From: Aquella oligotrophica
Lineage (GTDB): Bacteria; Pseudomonadota; Gammaproteobacteria; Burkholderiales; UBA11063
Assembly (NCBI RefSeq): GCF_002892535.1
Contig: NZ_CP024847.1
Coordinates: 2,480,001-2,544,000 of the forward strand
Direction: 5' to 3'
DNA: 64,000 nucleotides
A program made the position numbers and the translations under genes. This document shows positions 40,153 to 49,518 of this stretch, piece by piece. Each line of letters begins with the position of its first letter. Position 1 is the first letter of the stretch. The notes beneath the pieces are model-generated. The model saw only the letters and a list, made by a program, of their open reading frames with translations, did not search any database and had not been told where the DNA came from.

Positions 40153-40284
40153 CGTAAAATAATTATAATGGCTTCAATAATCCAGCTATAAAATTGGTTA
40201 TCTGTTAAAATACTTCTACTTTGGGGGCTCTTGTGCTTAACTCCAAGAACTATTTTTTTATTTATGAAGAGAGGAAATTTACAA

Positions 40285-40872
40285 TTGAGAAATAAGCTTA
40301 TGCAATTAATGCTTGTAGTGGGTAGTATTTACATCGCCGTAACAATAACTGGCTGTGCAAATGCTGCTCTAGCAGTAACTGATCCGCGAAGCATAACTAC
40401 TCTTACCGATGATCAATATATTATGCGTAATTTACAAGTAAAATATATGGATAAAGAGTTTGAAAGTGCACATATTCAGACTACCGTTTATAATCATGAA
40501 GTTTTATTGAATGGACAAGCTTTAAGTCTTATCCAGCGTCATAAAATAGTCGAAGCAGCAAAAAATATGGACCGCGTAACAAAGGTTTATGATTATATGT
40601 ATATTGCTAAAACTGATACTGCTTCAACAACTGATGATACAATGATTACAGCTACCGTAAAAAGTAAACTTTTTGCTTCTGAAGACGTGAATAGTAATGA
40701 TGTAAAAATAGTTACCTATGCTGGTGATGTTTATATTTTAGGAATCATCAAAAAAGAACAGCTAAAAAACATGGTAACGGTTGCAAGCAATGTTGATGGT
40801 GTTAAAAAAGTTATCCCTCTAGTTCACTATAAAACATCAGATAGTAAGCTCAATCTACCAGGCACAGAGTAA
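40285..40872 (+). CDS. BON-domain lipoprotein
   Basis: About 195 residues from a TTG start at 40285, chosen because GAGAGGA lies nine bases upstream; in-frame ATG (40264) and GTG (40231) starts are possible. A lipoprotein signal with lipobox ITGC is followed by two BON domains (about 60-115 and 125-185; DQYIMRNLQVKYMD, VNSNDVKIVTYAGDVYILG). These resemble OsmY/DolP proteins, which bind phospholipid at the envelope. Its own terminator follows. Confidence 0.85.
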   Translation: MRNKLMQLMLVVGSIYIAVTITGCANAALAVTDPRSITTLTDDQYIMRNLQVKYMDKEFESAHIQTTVYNHEVLLNGQALSLIQRHKIVEAAKNMDRVTKVYDYMYIAKTDTASTTDDTMITATVKSKLFASEDVNSNDVKIVTYAGDVYILGIIKKEQLKNMVTVASNVDGVKKVIPLVHYKTSDSKLNLPGTE

Positions 40873-40893
40873 TTACTCTCAAAAAAGCTCTTT

Positions 40894-40925
40894 AAAGCAC
40901 TGTTTTTATATCAGTGCTTTTATTT
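40894..40925 (+). terminator. Terminator of the BON lipoprotein gene
   Basis: A 9-bp stem AAAGCACTG/CAGTGCTTT with a 9-base loop followed by TATTTTG. Two more hairpins follow at 40947-40964 (CCGCTGA/TCAGCGG) and 40976-40994 (ATTGCCA/TGGCAAT) with no gene attached. Confidence 0.8.
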
Positions 40926-41107
40926 TGCCCATACGATAAAAAATAACCGCTGATTTCTCAGCGGTAAGGCAGAAAATTGCCAGCGATTGGCAATCAAGGG
41001 AAGAATAAATTAAAATGAAAAAGTAGCCAGAATTATACTATTTGCTAAAAGATCTCGTTGTCCCTTGGTGGGACACATACAAACTAATAGTTTTAGCTAC
41101 AAAAGAG

Positions 41108-41133
41108 AACCCCTTACACAAACGCAAGGGGTT
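41108..41133 (-). terminator. Terminator of the lipocalin gene
   Basis: AACCCCTT pairs with AAGGGGTT over a 10-base loop directly after the minus-strand gene that ends at 41138; a TTCTCTTTT tract follows. Confidence 0.8.
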
Positions 41134-41137
41134 TATC

Positions 41138-41683
41138 TCAAAATATGCTTGGAGGGGTGTAATTATAAATAAGCTGCGAAGTATCAAAGCCCTGATCTTT
41201 TGCAATCAATATTATTGCCTTAAGATCGCTTTCTGGCACATTTTCAGAACGGGATAATATCCAAAGGTACTTATGATCCGGGCTTCCAACCAATGCCATC
41301 TTATTATAATCAACATTCAAAACCCAATAATCCCCATAACCAAAAGGTAGCCAGCGAATAAATTTTGGCAAGAATGTCACCTTCAATTTAGCAATATTAT
41401 GTGACTCGACAAAGCTTGCCATTCCTTCTGCAATCTCAGGAACACTATCCCGAGTATTACATTCATTAGTAACAATTATTTTATTGTCATCATCTGGGTT
41501 TAGCTGATACGTTGCGGTAACTGGTGGCAGACATTTATCTTCGAATTTATTGGGTAACCTTGCAATTTCATACCACTTACCAAGGTATTTGCTACTATCA
41601 AAATTATCAATTGCAGCCATATCACCAGCATAAGCAGTAATATAAACAGTAAACAATACAAAACTCATTAGTAATTTTTTCAT
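41138..41683 (-). CDS. Bacterial lipocalin (Blc type)
   Basis: 181 residues. A cleavable signal (MKKLLMSFVLFTVYITAYA) replaces the lipobox of E. coli Blc, so this form is probably periplasmic or secreted, not lipid-anchored. The lipocalin motifs are clear: SKYLGKWYEIARLPNKFE, the YWVLNVDYNKMALVG strand and the LWILSRSENVPE end motif. Such proteins bind lysophospholipids and fatty acids. Its own terminator follows. Confidence 0.93.
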   Translation of the reverse strand: MKKLLMSFVLFTVYITAYAGDMAAIDNFDSSKYLGKWYEIARLPNKFEDKCLPPVTATYQLNPDDDNKIIVTNECNTRDSVPEIAEGMASFVESHNIAKLKVTFLPKFIRWLPFGYGDYWVLNVDYNKMALVGSPDHKYLWILSRSENVPESDLKAIILIAKDQGFDTSQLIYNYTPPSIF

Positions 41684-41849
41684 ATTTTCTTTCTATCTAA
41701 GTCTTTATAACAACATATAAGCATAAAAAACAGGCTAGGAAAAAGATCTATACTCAAGAAGGAATAACTCCTGATCATTTCGCACAAAAAATATCAATAT
41801 ACTTAATAAATAGGTACTTAATAAAGCTAAAATAAGTTTAGAGAGTTTA

Positions 41850-41936
41850 TGGTGCCGGGAGAGGGACTTGAACCCTCACGCCATTGCTGGCACCGGATTT
41901 TGAGTCCGGCGCGTCTACCAATTCCACCATCCCGGC
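41850..41936 (-). tRNA. tRNA-Leu (anticodon CAA)
   Basis: 87 nt with acceptor stem GCCGGGA/TCCCGGC, the D-arm consensus GGTAGACGCG, anticodon loop CTCAAAA (CAA), a long variable arm as expected for class II tRNA, the T-loop GGTTCAAGTCC and an encoded CCA end. Reads UUG leucine codons. Confidence 0.97.
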
Positions 41937-41953
41937 TAAAAGATGAGATAGAG

Positions 41954-41983
41954 ATTATATATTATGTTTAGAATGAACGTCAA
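41954..41983 (-). promoter_or_regulatory. Promoter of tRNA-Leu
   Basis: Minus-strand TTGACG (41983-41978) and TATAAT (41959-41954), 18 bases apart, 17 bases upstream of the mature tRNA 5' end. Confidence 0.8.
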
Positions 41984-42017
41984 AGTATTTTACAAAAATC
42001 AAGCTAAAATTAAAATC

Positions 42018-42126
42018 TATACTCAATCAGATTCGAAATACTGGTAGGCGACACAAGCGCCGCCGCCTACAACTAGTAAGCAAGAAGCTTGGCAACACCC
42101 CAGGATGATGAATCTATTTGAGTATA
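42018..42126 (+). repeat. Dispersed repeat family, copy 3 (3' side of orphan membrane gene)
   Basis: 109 bp with imperfect 17-bp terminal inverted repeats (42018-42034 with 42110-42126, two mismatches), an inner hairpin GTAGGCG/CGCCTAC, and the core AGTAAGCAAGAAGCTTGGCA shared with copy 4 and, less exactly, with copies 1 and 2. It ends one base before the stop codon of the gene at 42128. Confidence 0.88.
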
Positions 42127-42127
42127 A

Positions 42128-43084
42128 CTACTTCATAAGTATCTTATTACTAATATCATTTAGGACATTAATCCGAACATTATCCTCAACAAAACAGTTT
42201 CCCGAGTAGCAACTTAAGTGAGCGTAATAATTATATAGACCGTCAGCTTCAGCTACAGGATACATGTTTTTCTTGAACATAATCACATAATCACTGGCAA
42301 ATCCGAAGCGGATTACATTACCATACAGAAAGCAGCCGTTGCTAGTACGTTCAATAATCTCCGGATTATTTATTGCCATATTTGTATCTTTAACCGAACT
42401 ATTTATTTTCCTACCGATCAATTTGCACTGATTGGAATCAATAAATAATAATGGATTTACTTCCATAAAATTTATCATTTCTGCCGTACGATATAACATC
42501 ATGCTAAACGGTTTAATCATTAATGCCAGAAAAAGCAAAATAAATATCAAGCGGAATTTACCCAAATGTAATGCATTTCTTTTATGCTTATAAGCCAGAT
42601 ACAGATTCATCAAAAAGAAATAGAGTGATGCCCAAGTAGCTACCACCAATATTTCAATTACTGGCTTTAATGTATCATGAGAGATCAAGCGAAGACATAA
42701 ATAAAAAGTCAATAACAGCAAGATCAGCTTAGTTGGCAAGAAAATCCGCGGAATAATATGTGGTAAGCGATAACCAATATAATTAAATGAAAGGATTATT
42801 AGAAATGGGTAAATAAAAATCACGAGCAAGGCAATTGATAGCTGCAAAACCACAAAGGTCGCATAAGCAGTAAGGCTTGACTGGGGAATAAAAATATAAG
42901 TAGCTCGCTGCGCTTGGATGCTAAGGGCAACCACCAGTATAACCATTAGAATTGGAAGAATACTTTCTAGTCTAAAGATATGACGTAGAATATTCTTAAA
43001 AATAAAAACATTAAATTTTTCCAGATCAGCTTCAGACCATTCTTTGCAATATTGCCTAAATGAGCTGGTTAAATAAGTAAGCAT
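42128..43084 (-). CDS. Orphan membrane protein, unknown function
   Basis: 318 residues, not recognised. Predicted membrane segments lie near 40-58, 74-103, 115-133, 142-165 and 178-196, followed by a C-terminal non-cytoplasmic-looking domain of about 120 residues with four cysteines (NQCKLIG, NGCFLYG, LSCYSGNCF), possibly two disulfides. It lies alone between two near-identical direct repeats, next to tRNA-Leu. This looks like an accessory gene. Its stop codon touches copy 3 of the repeat. Confidence 0.6.
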   Translation of the reverse strand: MLTYLTSSFRQYCKEWSEADLEKFNVFIFKNILRHIFRLESILPILMVILVVALSIQAQRATYIFIPQSSLTAYATFVVLQLSIALLVIFIYPFLIILSFNYIGYRLPHIIPRIFLPTKLILLLLTFYLCLRLISHDTLKPVIEILVVATWASLYFFLMNLYLAYKHKRNALHLGKFRLIFILLFLALMIKPFSMMLYRTAEMINFMEVNPLLFIDSNQCKLIGRKINSSVKDTNMAINNPEIIERTSNGCFLYGNVIRFGFASDYVIMFKKNMYPVAEADGLYNYYAHLSCYSGNCFVEDNVRINVLNDISNKILMK

Positions 43085-43157
43085 AACTTTCCATATCTAT
43101 AAAAAAAGTCCAGTATCTATTTTAACTGGACTTTTATATTTTTTGTAAGTATAACTT

Positions 43158-43258
43158 ACTCAACCAGATTCGAAATACTGGTAGGCGACAAGAGCCGCCG
43201 CCTACAACTAGTAAGCAAGAAGCTTGGCAACAACCCAGAATTATGAATCTGATTGAGT
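43158..43258 (+). repeat. Dispersed repeat family, copy 4 (between orphan gene and glyA)
   Basis: 101 bp with 14-bp terminal inverted repeats (43158-43171 with 43245-43258, one mismatch), the inner GTAGGCG/CGCCTAC hairpin and the AGCTTGGCAAC core. It is in direct orientation to, and nearly identical with, copy 3, and lies six bases from the glyA stop. Confidence 0.88.
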
Positions 43259-43263
43259 ATAGA

Positions 43264-44508
43264 TTATTGATAAACTGGGAATCTACCACATAAAGCCAGT
43301 GCCTGTTGCTTGACTTTTTCAATCACAGCCTGATTATCAGGGTTTTCTAAGACATCAGCAATCATATTGCCAAGCTCTTCACATTCAGCTTCTTTAAATC
43401 CACGGCTAGTAACTGCTGGAGTTCCTAGGCGAATACCACTAGTTACAAACGGTTTTTCTGGATCATTTGGGATCGCATTCTTATTAATCGTAATATTAGC
43501 ATTACCCAATACCTCTTCAGCAACCTTACCAGTAATCCCCTTAGCACGTAAATCTACTAGCATAACATGCGACTCGGTGCGTCCAGATACAATCCGCAGT
43601 CCACGCTTAATCAATGTTTCCGCCAATACAACTGCATTTTTCTTAACCTGCTCCTGATAGGCTTTAAAATCAGGCTCTAATGCCTCACCAAAAGCAACCG
43701 CTTTAGCCGCAATCACATGTTCAAGTGGTCCACCCTGTAAACCTGGGAAAATTGAAGAATTTAACATTTTGCCATGCTCTTCTTTGGCAAGAATAATCCC
43801 ACCACGCGGACCACGTAATGTTTTATGCGTAGTAGAAGTAACAAAATCAGCATGCGGTACTGGATTAGGATAAACACCAGCTGCGATCAAGCCTGCATAA
43901 TGCGCCATATCTACCATCAATAATGCACCACATTTATCAGCAACTTCACGGAAGCGTTTAAAATCAATTGCAAGAGAATAAGCCGATGCACCAGCAACGA
44001 TTAATTTTGGCTTATGCTCCATCGCTAAACGCTCAACTTCAGCGTAATCAATCTCTTCTTTATCATTTAAACCATAGCTGATAAATTTGAATAGTTTGCC
44101 GGATAGATTAACTGGCGAACCATGTGTCAAATGTCCACCGTGAGCTAAGGACATCCCAAGCACCGTATCACCCGGTTGTAATACTGCAAAATAAACTGCC
44201 TGATTTGCTTGTGAACCAGAATGTGGCTGAACATTGGCATACTCAGCACCAAATAACTGTTTAATCCGATCAATAGCAATTTGCTCTACCTGATCAACAT
44301 AATAGCATCCACCATAATAACGCTTTTGTGGATAACCTTCGGCATATTTATTGGTAAGGACAGAACCTTGTGCTTCAAGAACTGCCTTTGATACATAATT
44401 TTCAGATGCGATTAGTTCAATATGTTCTTCCTGACGACGAGCTTCCTCGCCAATCAGATCAAAAATTGCTTTATCACTATTTTTAAGTACATTATTTAGT
44501 TTATTCAT
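43264..44508 (-). CDS. glyA: Serine hydroxymethyltransferase
   Basis: 414 residues. PLP enzyme that interconverts serine and glycine and loads tetrahydrofolate with one-carbon units. [25 protein letters not shown] and the PLP lysine motif [14 protein letters not shown] (about Lys229) are intact. manC lies 45 bases upstream on the same strand, and a dispersed repeat follows the stop. Confidence 0.97.
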   Translation of the reverse strand: MNKLNNVLKNSDKAIFDLIGEEARRQEEHIELIASENYVSKAVLEAQGSVLTNKYAEGYPQKRYYGGCYYVDQVEQIAIDRIKQLFGAEYANVQPHSGSQANQAVYFAVLQPGDTVLGMSLAHGGHLTHGSPVNLSGKLFKFISYGLNDKEEIDYAEVERLAMEHKPKLIVAGASAYSLAIDFKRFREVADKCGALLMVDMAHYAGLIAAGVYPNPVPHADFVTSTTHKTLRGPRGGIILAKEEHGKMLNSSIFPGLQGGPLEHVIAAKAVAFGEALEPDFKAYQEQVKKNAVVLAETLIKRGLRIVSGRTESHVMLVDLRAKGITGKVAEEVLGNANITINKNAIPNDPEKPFVTSGIRLGTPAVTSRGFKEAECEELGNMIADVLENPDNQAVIEKVKQQALALCGRFPVYQ

Positions 44509-44553
44509 CGATAAATTCTCCTAAATCATATTTAATATTTAAATATATAAAAA

Positions 44554-45990
44554 CTATTCACGCCCATACATATCATCATAGCGGACAATATCGTCTTCGC
44601 CAAGATAATTACCACATTGAACTTCAATAATCACCAGTGTTTCATCTTCACTAGCATTCATTAAACGGTGTTTATCACCCGCTGGGATAAAAGTTGACTC
44701 ATTTGCTAATAATCGTACAACCTTATCTTTATGTAAAACAGTTGCCTCACCATCAACAACAACCCAATGCTCACTCCGTTTAGCATGAGACTGCGCAGAT
44801 AATGCATGCCCTGGCTTTACTTCAATCCGTTTAATCTTATAAAAAGGACCTTCCTCAAGCGTAGTATAAGTTCCCCACGGACGATGGACGGTTTGGTGCA
44901 ATTCCGAAGTGCTATGCTGCATTTTTTTCAGTTGCTCAAAAATGTGCTTTACGTCCTGCGTCTGATTTTTGTTAGCAACCAATAGCGCATCCGGAGTATC
45001 AACCACAACTAGATCAGCAATATCTACACCCGCAATAATCCGATTAGTGGAATAAACCAAGCAGTCCTTGGTATTATGTAAAATACTTTCACCAATTATT
45101 GCATTCCCATTCGCATCTTTGGGTAAAGTTTGTGCAATTGAGAGCCATGAACCAATATCTGACCAACCAATAGAACAGGGGATCACTGCTGCCTTGGCAG
45201 TTCTTTCAAATAAGGCATAGTCAACTGAGATATTTTCCGCATTAATGAATAATTCAGGATTTAGCTTTACCGACTTACCAGTATCCGAATCATTTACCAC
45301 CGAATTTGACAGACACTTGTGTACATCACGAACCAATTTAGGTGAGTTTTTCTCAAATTCAGCCAAGAAAGTTTTCACCTGACCGCAAAACATACCCGAA
45401 TTCCACTGGTAATCGCCAGATTCAACGTATTGTGTTGCTAGTTCTAAATTTGGCTTTTCCACAAATCGCTTCACGGCAAAACCACTACCAATCTGGGTTG
45501 CTGTATCTGCCTCAATATAGCCATAACCTGTTTCAGGATATTCTGGATTAATTCCAAAGGTAACCAGATAGCCAAGCTTTGCCATTTCTACCGCTTTTGC
45601 TACAGTGCTATTAAATGCATCAAGATCAGTTATCAAATGATCAGCCGGTAAAACCAGAATTATTTCATCTTCAGTATAGTTTTCTTTAGCAAAAATAGCT
45701 GCTGCAAGAACAGCTGGCGCAGTATTACGCCCAAATGGTTCAAGGATGAAATCACAGCGAATACTTTTATCATTTATCTGCTGATATTCATTATTCATCC
45801 GAAAATGAAGCTTTTCATTGGTAACAGTCAGTATACTCGTGATTGACTCTGTAAGGGTAGCAGAACGGGAAAAAGTATTTTGTAATAAACTTTTACCATC
45901 AGACAATTTAAGAAATGGTTTTGGGTCAGCCTGCCGTGAAACTGGCCATAAGCGTGAACCACTACCGCCTGAAATAATTACTGGAATCAT
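44554..45990 (-). CDS. manC: Mannose-1-phosphate guanylyltransferase / mannose-6-phosphate isomerase
   Basis: 478 residues. The N-terminal nucleotidyltransferase (IISGGSGSRLWPVSR, residues 5-19; FVEKPNLE) makes GDP-mannose. The C-terminal cupin of type II isomerases (RPWGTYTTLEEG, GHALSAQSHAKRSEHW, FIPAGDKHRL) makes mannose-6-phosphate. The product feeds LPS O-antigen or exopolysaccharide. No other polysaccharide genes are next to it here. Confidence 0.95.
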   Translation of the reverse strand: MIPVIISGGSGSRLWPVSRQADPKPFLKLSDGKSLLQNTFSRSATLTESITSILTVTNEKLHFRMNNEYQQINDKSIRCDFILEPFGRNTAPAVLAAAIFAKENYTEDEIILVLPADHLITDLDAFNSTVAKAVEMAKLGYLVTFGINPEYPETGYGYIEADTATQIGSGFAVKRFVEKPNLELATQYVESGDYQWNSGMFCGQVKTFLAEFEKNSPKLVRDVHKCLSNSVVNDSDTGKSVKLNPELFINAENISVDYALFERTAKAAVIPCSIGWSDIGSWLSIAQTLPKDANGNAIIGESILHNTKDCLVYSTNRIIAGVDIADLVVVDTPDALLVANKNQTQDVKHIFEQLKKMQHSTSELHQTVHRPWGTYTTLEEGPFYKIKRIEVKPGHALSAQSHAKRSEHWVVVDGEATVLHKDKVVRLLANESTFIPAGDKHRLMNASEDETLVIIEVQCGNYLGEDDIVRYDDMYGRE

Positions 45991-46212
45991 AACATCCTCA
46001 TGAGAGTGATTACTACTAAGCTTAGATTAAGGCTATATTATACGGTAAAAACCCAGTGTAATGGCTTATAATTAGATGATCCTAAATGATATTTCTGAAA
46101 ACGCAAATTCTGAATTACTTTACTCAGATAGACGTCAGTGAATCTGATTTAAGTATCGCAGAAACCTTTATAACAACACAAAAAAATTAATGAAACAAAG
46201 TTGGGACAGAGT

Positions 46213-47112
46213 TTAATGTTTTATGCTTGCCCATAATGATGCAGCAACAATTAATACTCCTCCTAGCCAGCTAATTGGACTTAAAGACTCATGAATAACT
46301 ATTGTAGCATATAAAGCGCCCCACACTGGTTCACTACCCATTAATAGTGAAACCTTAGTTGGAGAGGTACGTTTCACCGAGAAATTTTGAACAAAAAAAG
46401 CAAACATAGTACAAAATAAAATAAGATAAATTAAATCAAGCCAAAAAACAGCACTGGAGGGTAAAATCTTAAGTTGATCATAGTTTAATAACAAACCAAG
46501 TAAAAGACATCCTAATCCAACAATACCAGTTTGGATAGAAGTAAGAAAAACCATATTTGTAGGAGCATCCTGCGTTAATTTTTTTGTAAATGTAACCATG
46601 AATGCTCTCATGATAGCCGCAGCAATTATCAAATAATCACCCAAATTTAGATTAAATGATCCATCTTTATTCTTACTTAGTAGAAATGCACCAATGACAG
46701 ATAAAAATGCTGCAACAATAATTGTCTTTTGTGGACGCTCTTTTAATACCAGCCATTGGATAAACGGAGTCAGAACCACATATAAGCTAATTAAAAATGC
46801 CGAGCTTGAAGCTGTTGTTATAGATAAGCCATAGGTTTCACTAATAAAAATTAGTAGTAATACCAGACCTAAAGGAACCCCTATTTTTATATTTGCTTTG
46901 ATACTATCGGCACTTAAGCGAAAACAAGATGGTAGAAAGACTAGAAATGTAATACAAAATCTCAATGCAAGAAATCCTAAAACAGGATAATATAGTACCG
47001 CATGTTTAGCAACACCATAACTAGTTCCCCAAACAATAGCTACCAGTAATAGCAAAATCACATCAAGCCATTTTGAATAAAAGAACTGGTGGAGAAATGT
47101 CAACTTTGCCAT
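46213..47112 (-). CDS. EamA/DMT-family transporter
   Basis: 299 residues with about ten membrane helices in two EamA halves (AIVWGTSYGVAKHAV near the start, the second half from about 155). Members export amino acids or metabolites; the substrate cannot be inferred. Single gene, with 222 bases before it toward manC that show no feature. Confidence 0.85.
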   Translation of the reverse strand: MAKLTFLHQFFYSKWLDVILLLLVAIVWGTSYGVAKHAVLYYPVLGFLALRFCITFLVFLPSCFRLSADSIKANIKIGVPLGLVLLLIFISETYGLSITTASSSAFLISLYVVLTPFIQWLVLKERPQKTIIVAAFLSVIGAFLLSKNKDGSFNLNLGDYLIIAAAIMRAFMVTFTKKLTQDAPTNMVFLTSIQTGIVGLGCLLLGLLLNYDQLKILPSSAVFWLDLIYLILFCTMFAFFVQNFSVKRTSPTKVSLLMGSEPVWGALYATIVIHESLSPISWLGGVLIVAASLWASIKH

Positions 47113-47413
47113 AAGAGCTCACATGAATTAAAATAACATTTATAAGCATATGTTATCATAACGTTAGACTGTATAATAGCAATTTGAGAAATTATACCCA
47201 CACACTATAATCAAGTACAAATTTGTCCATCCTTGAAACTATTCAATTAAGCTATACGCAGGCATTAAAAATCAGCGAAGATAGCTTAATTAAGAAACCC
47301 CCAATAAAAGCCTAGTATCTTCTTCTAACTACTTCACCAGAAAAATAGTTGCATCAAATCTTAAAATCGGATAGAATTACGGGCTTACATTAATTTTTAA
47401 AGGTGATGAGATT
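47113..47413. other. 301-bp intergenic region with inverted repeat and rpmB promoter
   Basis: Holds a perfect 11-bp inverted repeat AATTAAGCTAT (47245-47255) / ATAGCTTAATT (47281-47291) around a 25-base loop, and the rpmB promoter at 47349-47377. No reading frame is credible. Confidence 0.6.
47349..47377 (+). promoter_or_regulatory. Promoter of rpmB-rpmG
   Basis: TTGCAT (47349-47354) and TAGAAT (47372-47377) with 17-bp spacing, 36 bases before the rpmB start. Confidence 0.78.
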
Positions 47414-47650
47414 ATGGCACGAGTATGTCAAGTGACAGGCAAAAAGCCTATGGTTGGTAACAACGTATCTCACGCAAATAACAAAACCAAACGTCGTTTT
47501 TTGCCAAATTTGCAATCACGCAAATTCTGGGTTGAAAGCGAAAATCGTTGGGTTCGTCTACGTGTAACTAATGCTGCTCTACGTACCATTGATAAAAAAG
47601 GTATTGATGTAGTTTTAGCCGAATTACGCGCGACAGGTCTTGCTATCTAA
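47414..47650 (+). CDS. rpmB: 50S ribosomal protein L28
   Basis: 78 residues, starting [29 protein letters not shown], given here in part: the [18 protein letters not shown] motif is diagnostic for L28. A GGTGATG ribosome site precedes the ATG. Followed after 16 bases by rpmG, the usual pair. Confidence 0.97.
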   Translation: MARVCQVTGKKPMVGNNVSHANNKTKRRFLPNLQSRKFWVESENRWVRLRVTNAALRTIDKKGIDVVLAELRATGLAI

Positions 47651-47666
47651 TTTATAAGGTACAATC

Positions 47667-47822
47667 ATGCGTGAGAAAATTAAACTAGAATCATCGGCAG
47701 GTACGGGGCATTTTTACACTACAACTAAAAATAAACGCACCTCAACCGAAAAATTAGAGCTTACTAAGTACGATCCTAAAGCACGTAAACACGTTCTTTA
47801 TAAAGAAACAAAACTTAAATAA
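47667..47822 (+). CDS. rpmG: 50S ribosomal protein L33
   Basis: 51 residues ([20 protein letters not shown]...), containing the L33 landmarks [20 protein letters not shown]. It is of the zinc-free type, since no CxxC pairs are present. A TAAGGT site precedes the ATG. It is short and easily missed, but its identity is clear. A strong terminator follows. Confidence 0.96.
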   Translation: MREKIKLESSAGTGHFYTTTKNKRTSTEKLELTKYDPKARKHVLYKETKLK

Positions 47823-47829
47823 GCATTAA

Positions 47830-47856
47830 AAAACCGAAGATTAACTCTTCGGTTTT
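47830..47856 (+). terminator. Terminator of rpmB-rpmG
   Basis: AAAACCGAAGA pairs with TCTTCGGTTTT over loop TTAAC, followed by more T residues, eight bases after the rpmG stop. It may also serve the convergent phosphate-transporter gene. Confidence 0.9.
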
Positions 47857-47876
47857 TTTATTACCCAGCCCTATAC

Positions 47877-48868
47877 TTACCAGAAGATATGCAAAATCTT
47901 GAAGATTGCTGCACCAAGTAGCATACATACAGGTAAAGTCAAAATCCATGCAGTAACCATTGAACGAACCACATTCCAGTTTAAACCTTTACCAGTATAG
48001 CCTGCCCCATAATTGAGCCAGATGCAGCTTGTGTCGTACTAACCGGAAGCCCGAAGTGAGAGGCTGCAAGGATTAATGCACCAGAACTTAGCTCCGCAGC
48101 AAATCCATTTGCCGGACGCAATTTGGCAACTCGAGTACTTAGGGTTTTAATAATTTTCATCCCCCCAGATAGAGTCCCCAATGCCATTGCCAACGCGCAA
48201 ATAACAATAACCCAAACCGGAATATGTGCGGCATCGCTAACGAGACCAAAACTAAATAATGCTAGTGTTATAATTGACATTGTTTTTTGTGCATCATTTG
48301 AGCCATGACTAAGTGCCAACAAACTACTAGATAAAACTTGTAACTCACGAATAAAGTTATTTGCTTTTCTTGGATGGTTATTATTATGTAATGCCCGCAT
48401 GACTATCAGCATGATTGTCAGCGCGAGGAAAAAAGCTAGAATCGGTGAAATAACCATCGGAATAATTACTTTATTCACTAAAGTAGCATATTTAACAGCT
48501 GAGAAGCCATCCGTAGCAATTACTGCCCCAGCAAGAGAACCAATCAATGCATGCGAAGAACTGGATGGTATCCCCAGTGCCCAAGTTGCTAGATTCCAGC
48601 TAATTGCTGAAGCTAATGCTGCAATTAGTACTACATGGGTAACAAGATTAGAATCAACCAAACCTTTACTAATAGTTGTGGCAACCCCGGTACCCATAAA
48701 AGCGCCGATAAAATTAAAGATTGCGGCAATGATAATTGCCTGATAAGGAGAAAGTGAGCGGGTAGCAATTGGAGTAGCTACAACGTTTGCCGTGTCATGA
48801 AAGCCATTGATAAATTCAAATGCAAGAGCAACAATAATAATCGCGATTAAAATTACCGAGGGACTCAT
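47877..48868 (-). pseudogene. PiT-family inorganic phosphate transporter with a C-terminal frameshift
   Basis: The first 288 codons are a good PiT permease (INGFHDTANVVAT, GIPSSSSHALIGSL, LSHGSNDAQKTM, GLPVSTTQAASGSIMG). At a run of four G residues (plus-strand CCCC, 48005-48008) the frame is lost and stops after QAILVKV. One base restored there gives a continuous frame to a TAA at 47879-47877 with the expected ending GYTGKGLNWNVVRSMVTAW and a final membrane helix. The intact protein would be about 330 residues. Either a real one-base deletion or a sequencing error. It lies two bases after the DUF47 gene. Confidence 0.8.
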
Positions 48869-48870
48869 AG

Positions 48871-49518
48871 TTACATATCCTTAATTGAAATCTGCATTAC
48901 CAGATCAGCAATATTTGCACTGGTATCAATTGCATTTTCTATACTTTTATAGATTTCTTTCAATTTAAGGATGGTCATAGTATCATAATTACCAGAATAC
49001 ATTTCTTTCATCGCATGACGCAAGTCTTCGATCATACTATCATCAAACTCATCAGTCTTCTGATCATCTTTGGAAATCCGCTCATAATTACCATTTTTTA
49101 AGGCCTGCATAATATCAACCAGCACCTTGGTAATATTTTGTAGCGTTGTTGCACTACGGATAAGGCAATCATCTGCTCTAGCATCAATGCTATAGATTTT
49201 AAGCTTTTGATTAATCTTAACTATTCGCTTAGTAAGCTTCAAAAGAAGAACCGATAATTCCTGAATATCACCACGATCAAGCGGAGTAATAAACTGATTA
49301 TTTAATTCAATCAGTACTTTTTTTTCTATTTCAACAGCTTTTTGGCGCTTACTACGCAAATCAGAAGATAATTGTGCCTCACGAGTCTTATCATTAGTAT
49401 TGATAATCTCGGTAAAAACAATTGCGGCTTCATGTGCATTAGTTGCAGCTTCCACAAACATATTAAAAAATACTTCACCTTTACTTGGCAATATAGCTTT
49501 AATTATTCGACGTAACAC
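48871..49518 (-). CDS. DUF47 / PhoU-like protein paired with PiT
   Basis: 215 residues from a GTG start at 49518, preceded by AGGAG. It has the PhoU-like helical-bundle pattern of DUF47 proteins (PFF-type start IKAILPSKGEVFFNMFVEAA, later ENAIDTSANIADLVM). These proteins (PitR/YkaA type) are nearly always encoded with a PiT permease and probably modulate it. Intact even though its partner is frameshifted. Confidence 0.9.
   Translation of the reverse strand: MLRRIIKAILPSKGEVFFNMFVEAATNAHEAAIVFTEIINTNDKTREAQLSSDLRSKRQKAVEIEKKVLIELNNQFITPLDRGDIQELSVLLLKLTKRIVKINQKLKIYSIDARADDCLIRSATTLQNITKVLVDIMQALKNGNYERISKDDQKTDEFDDSMIEDLRHAMKEMYSGNYDTMTILKLKEIYKSIENAIDTSANIADLVMQISIKDM

Noticed and set aside
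28275-43258. CRISPR array
   Set aside because: The repeated units are about 100 bp, kilobases apart and in different orientations, without regular spacers or cas genes.
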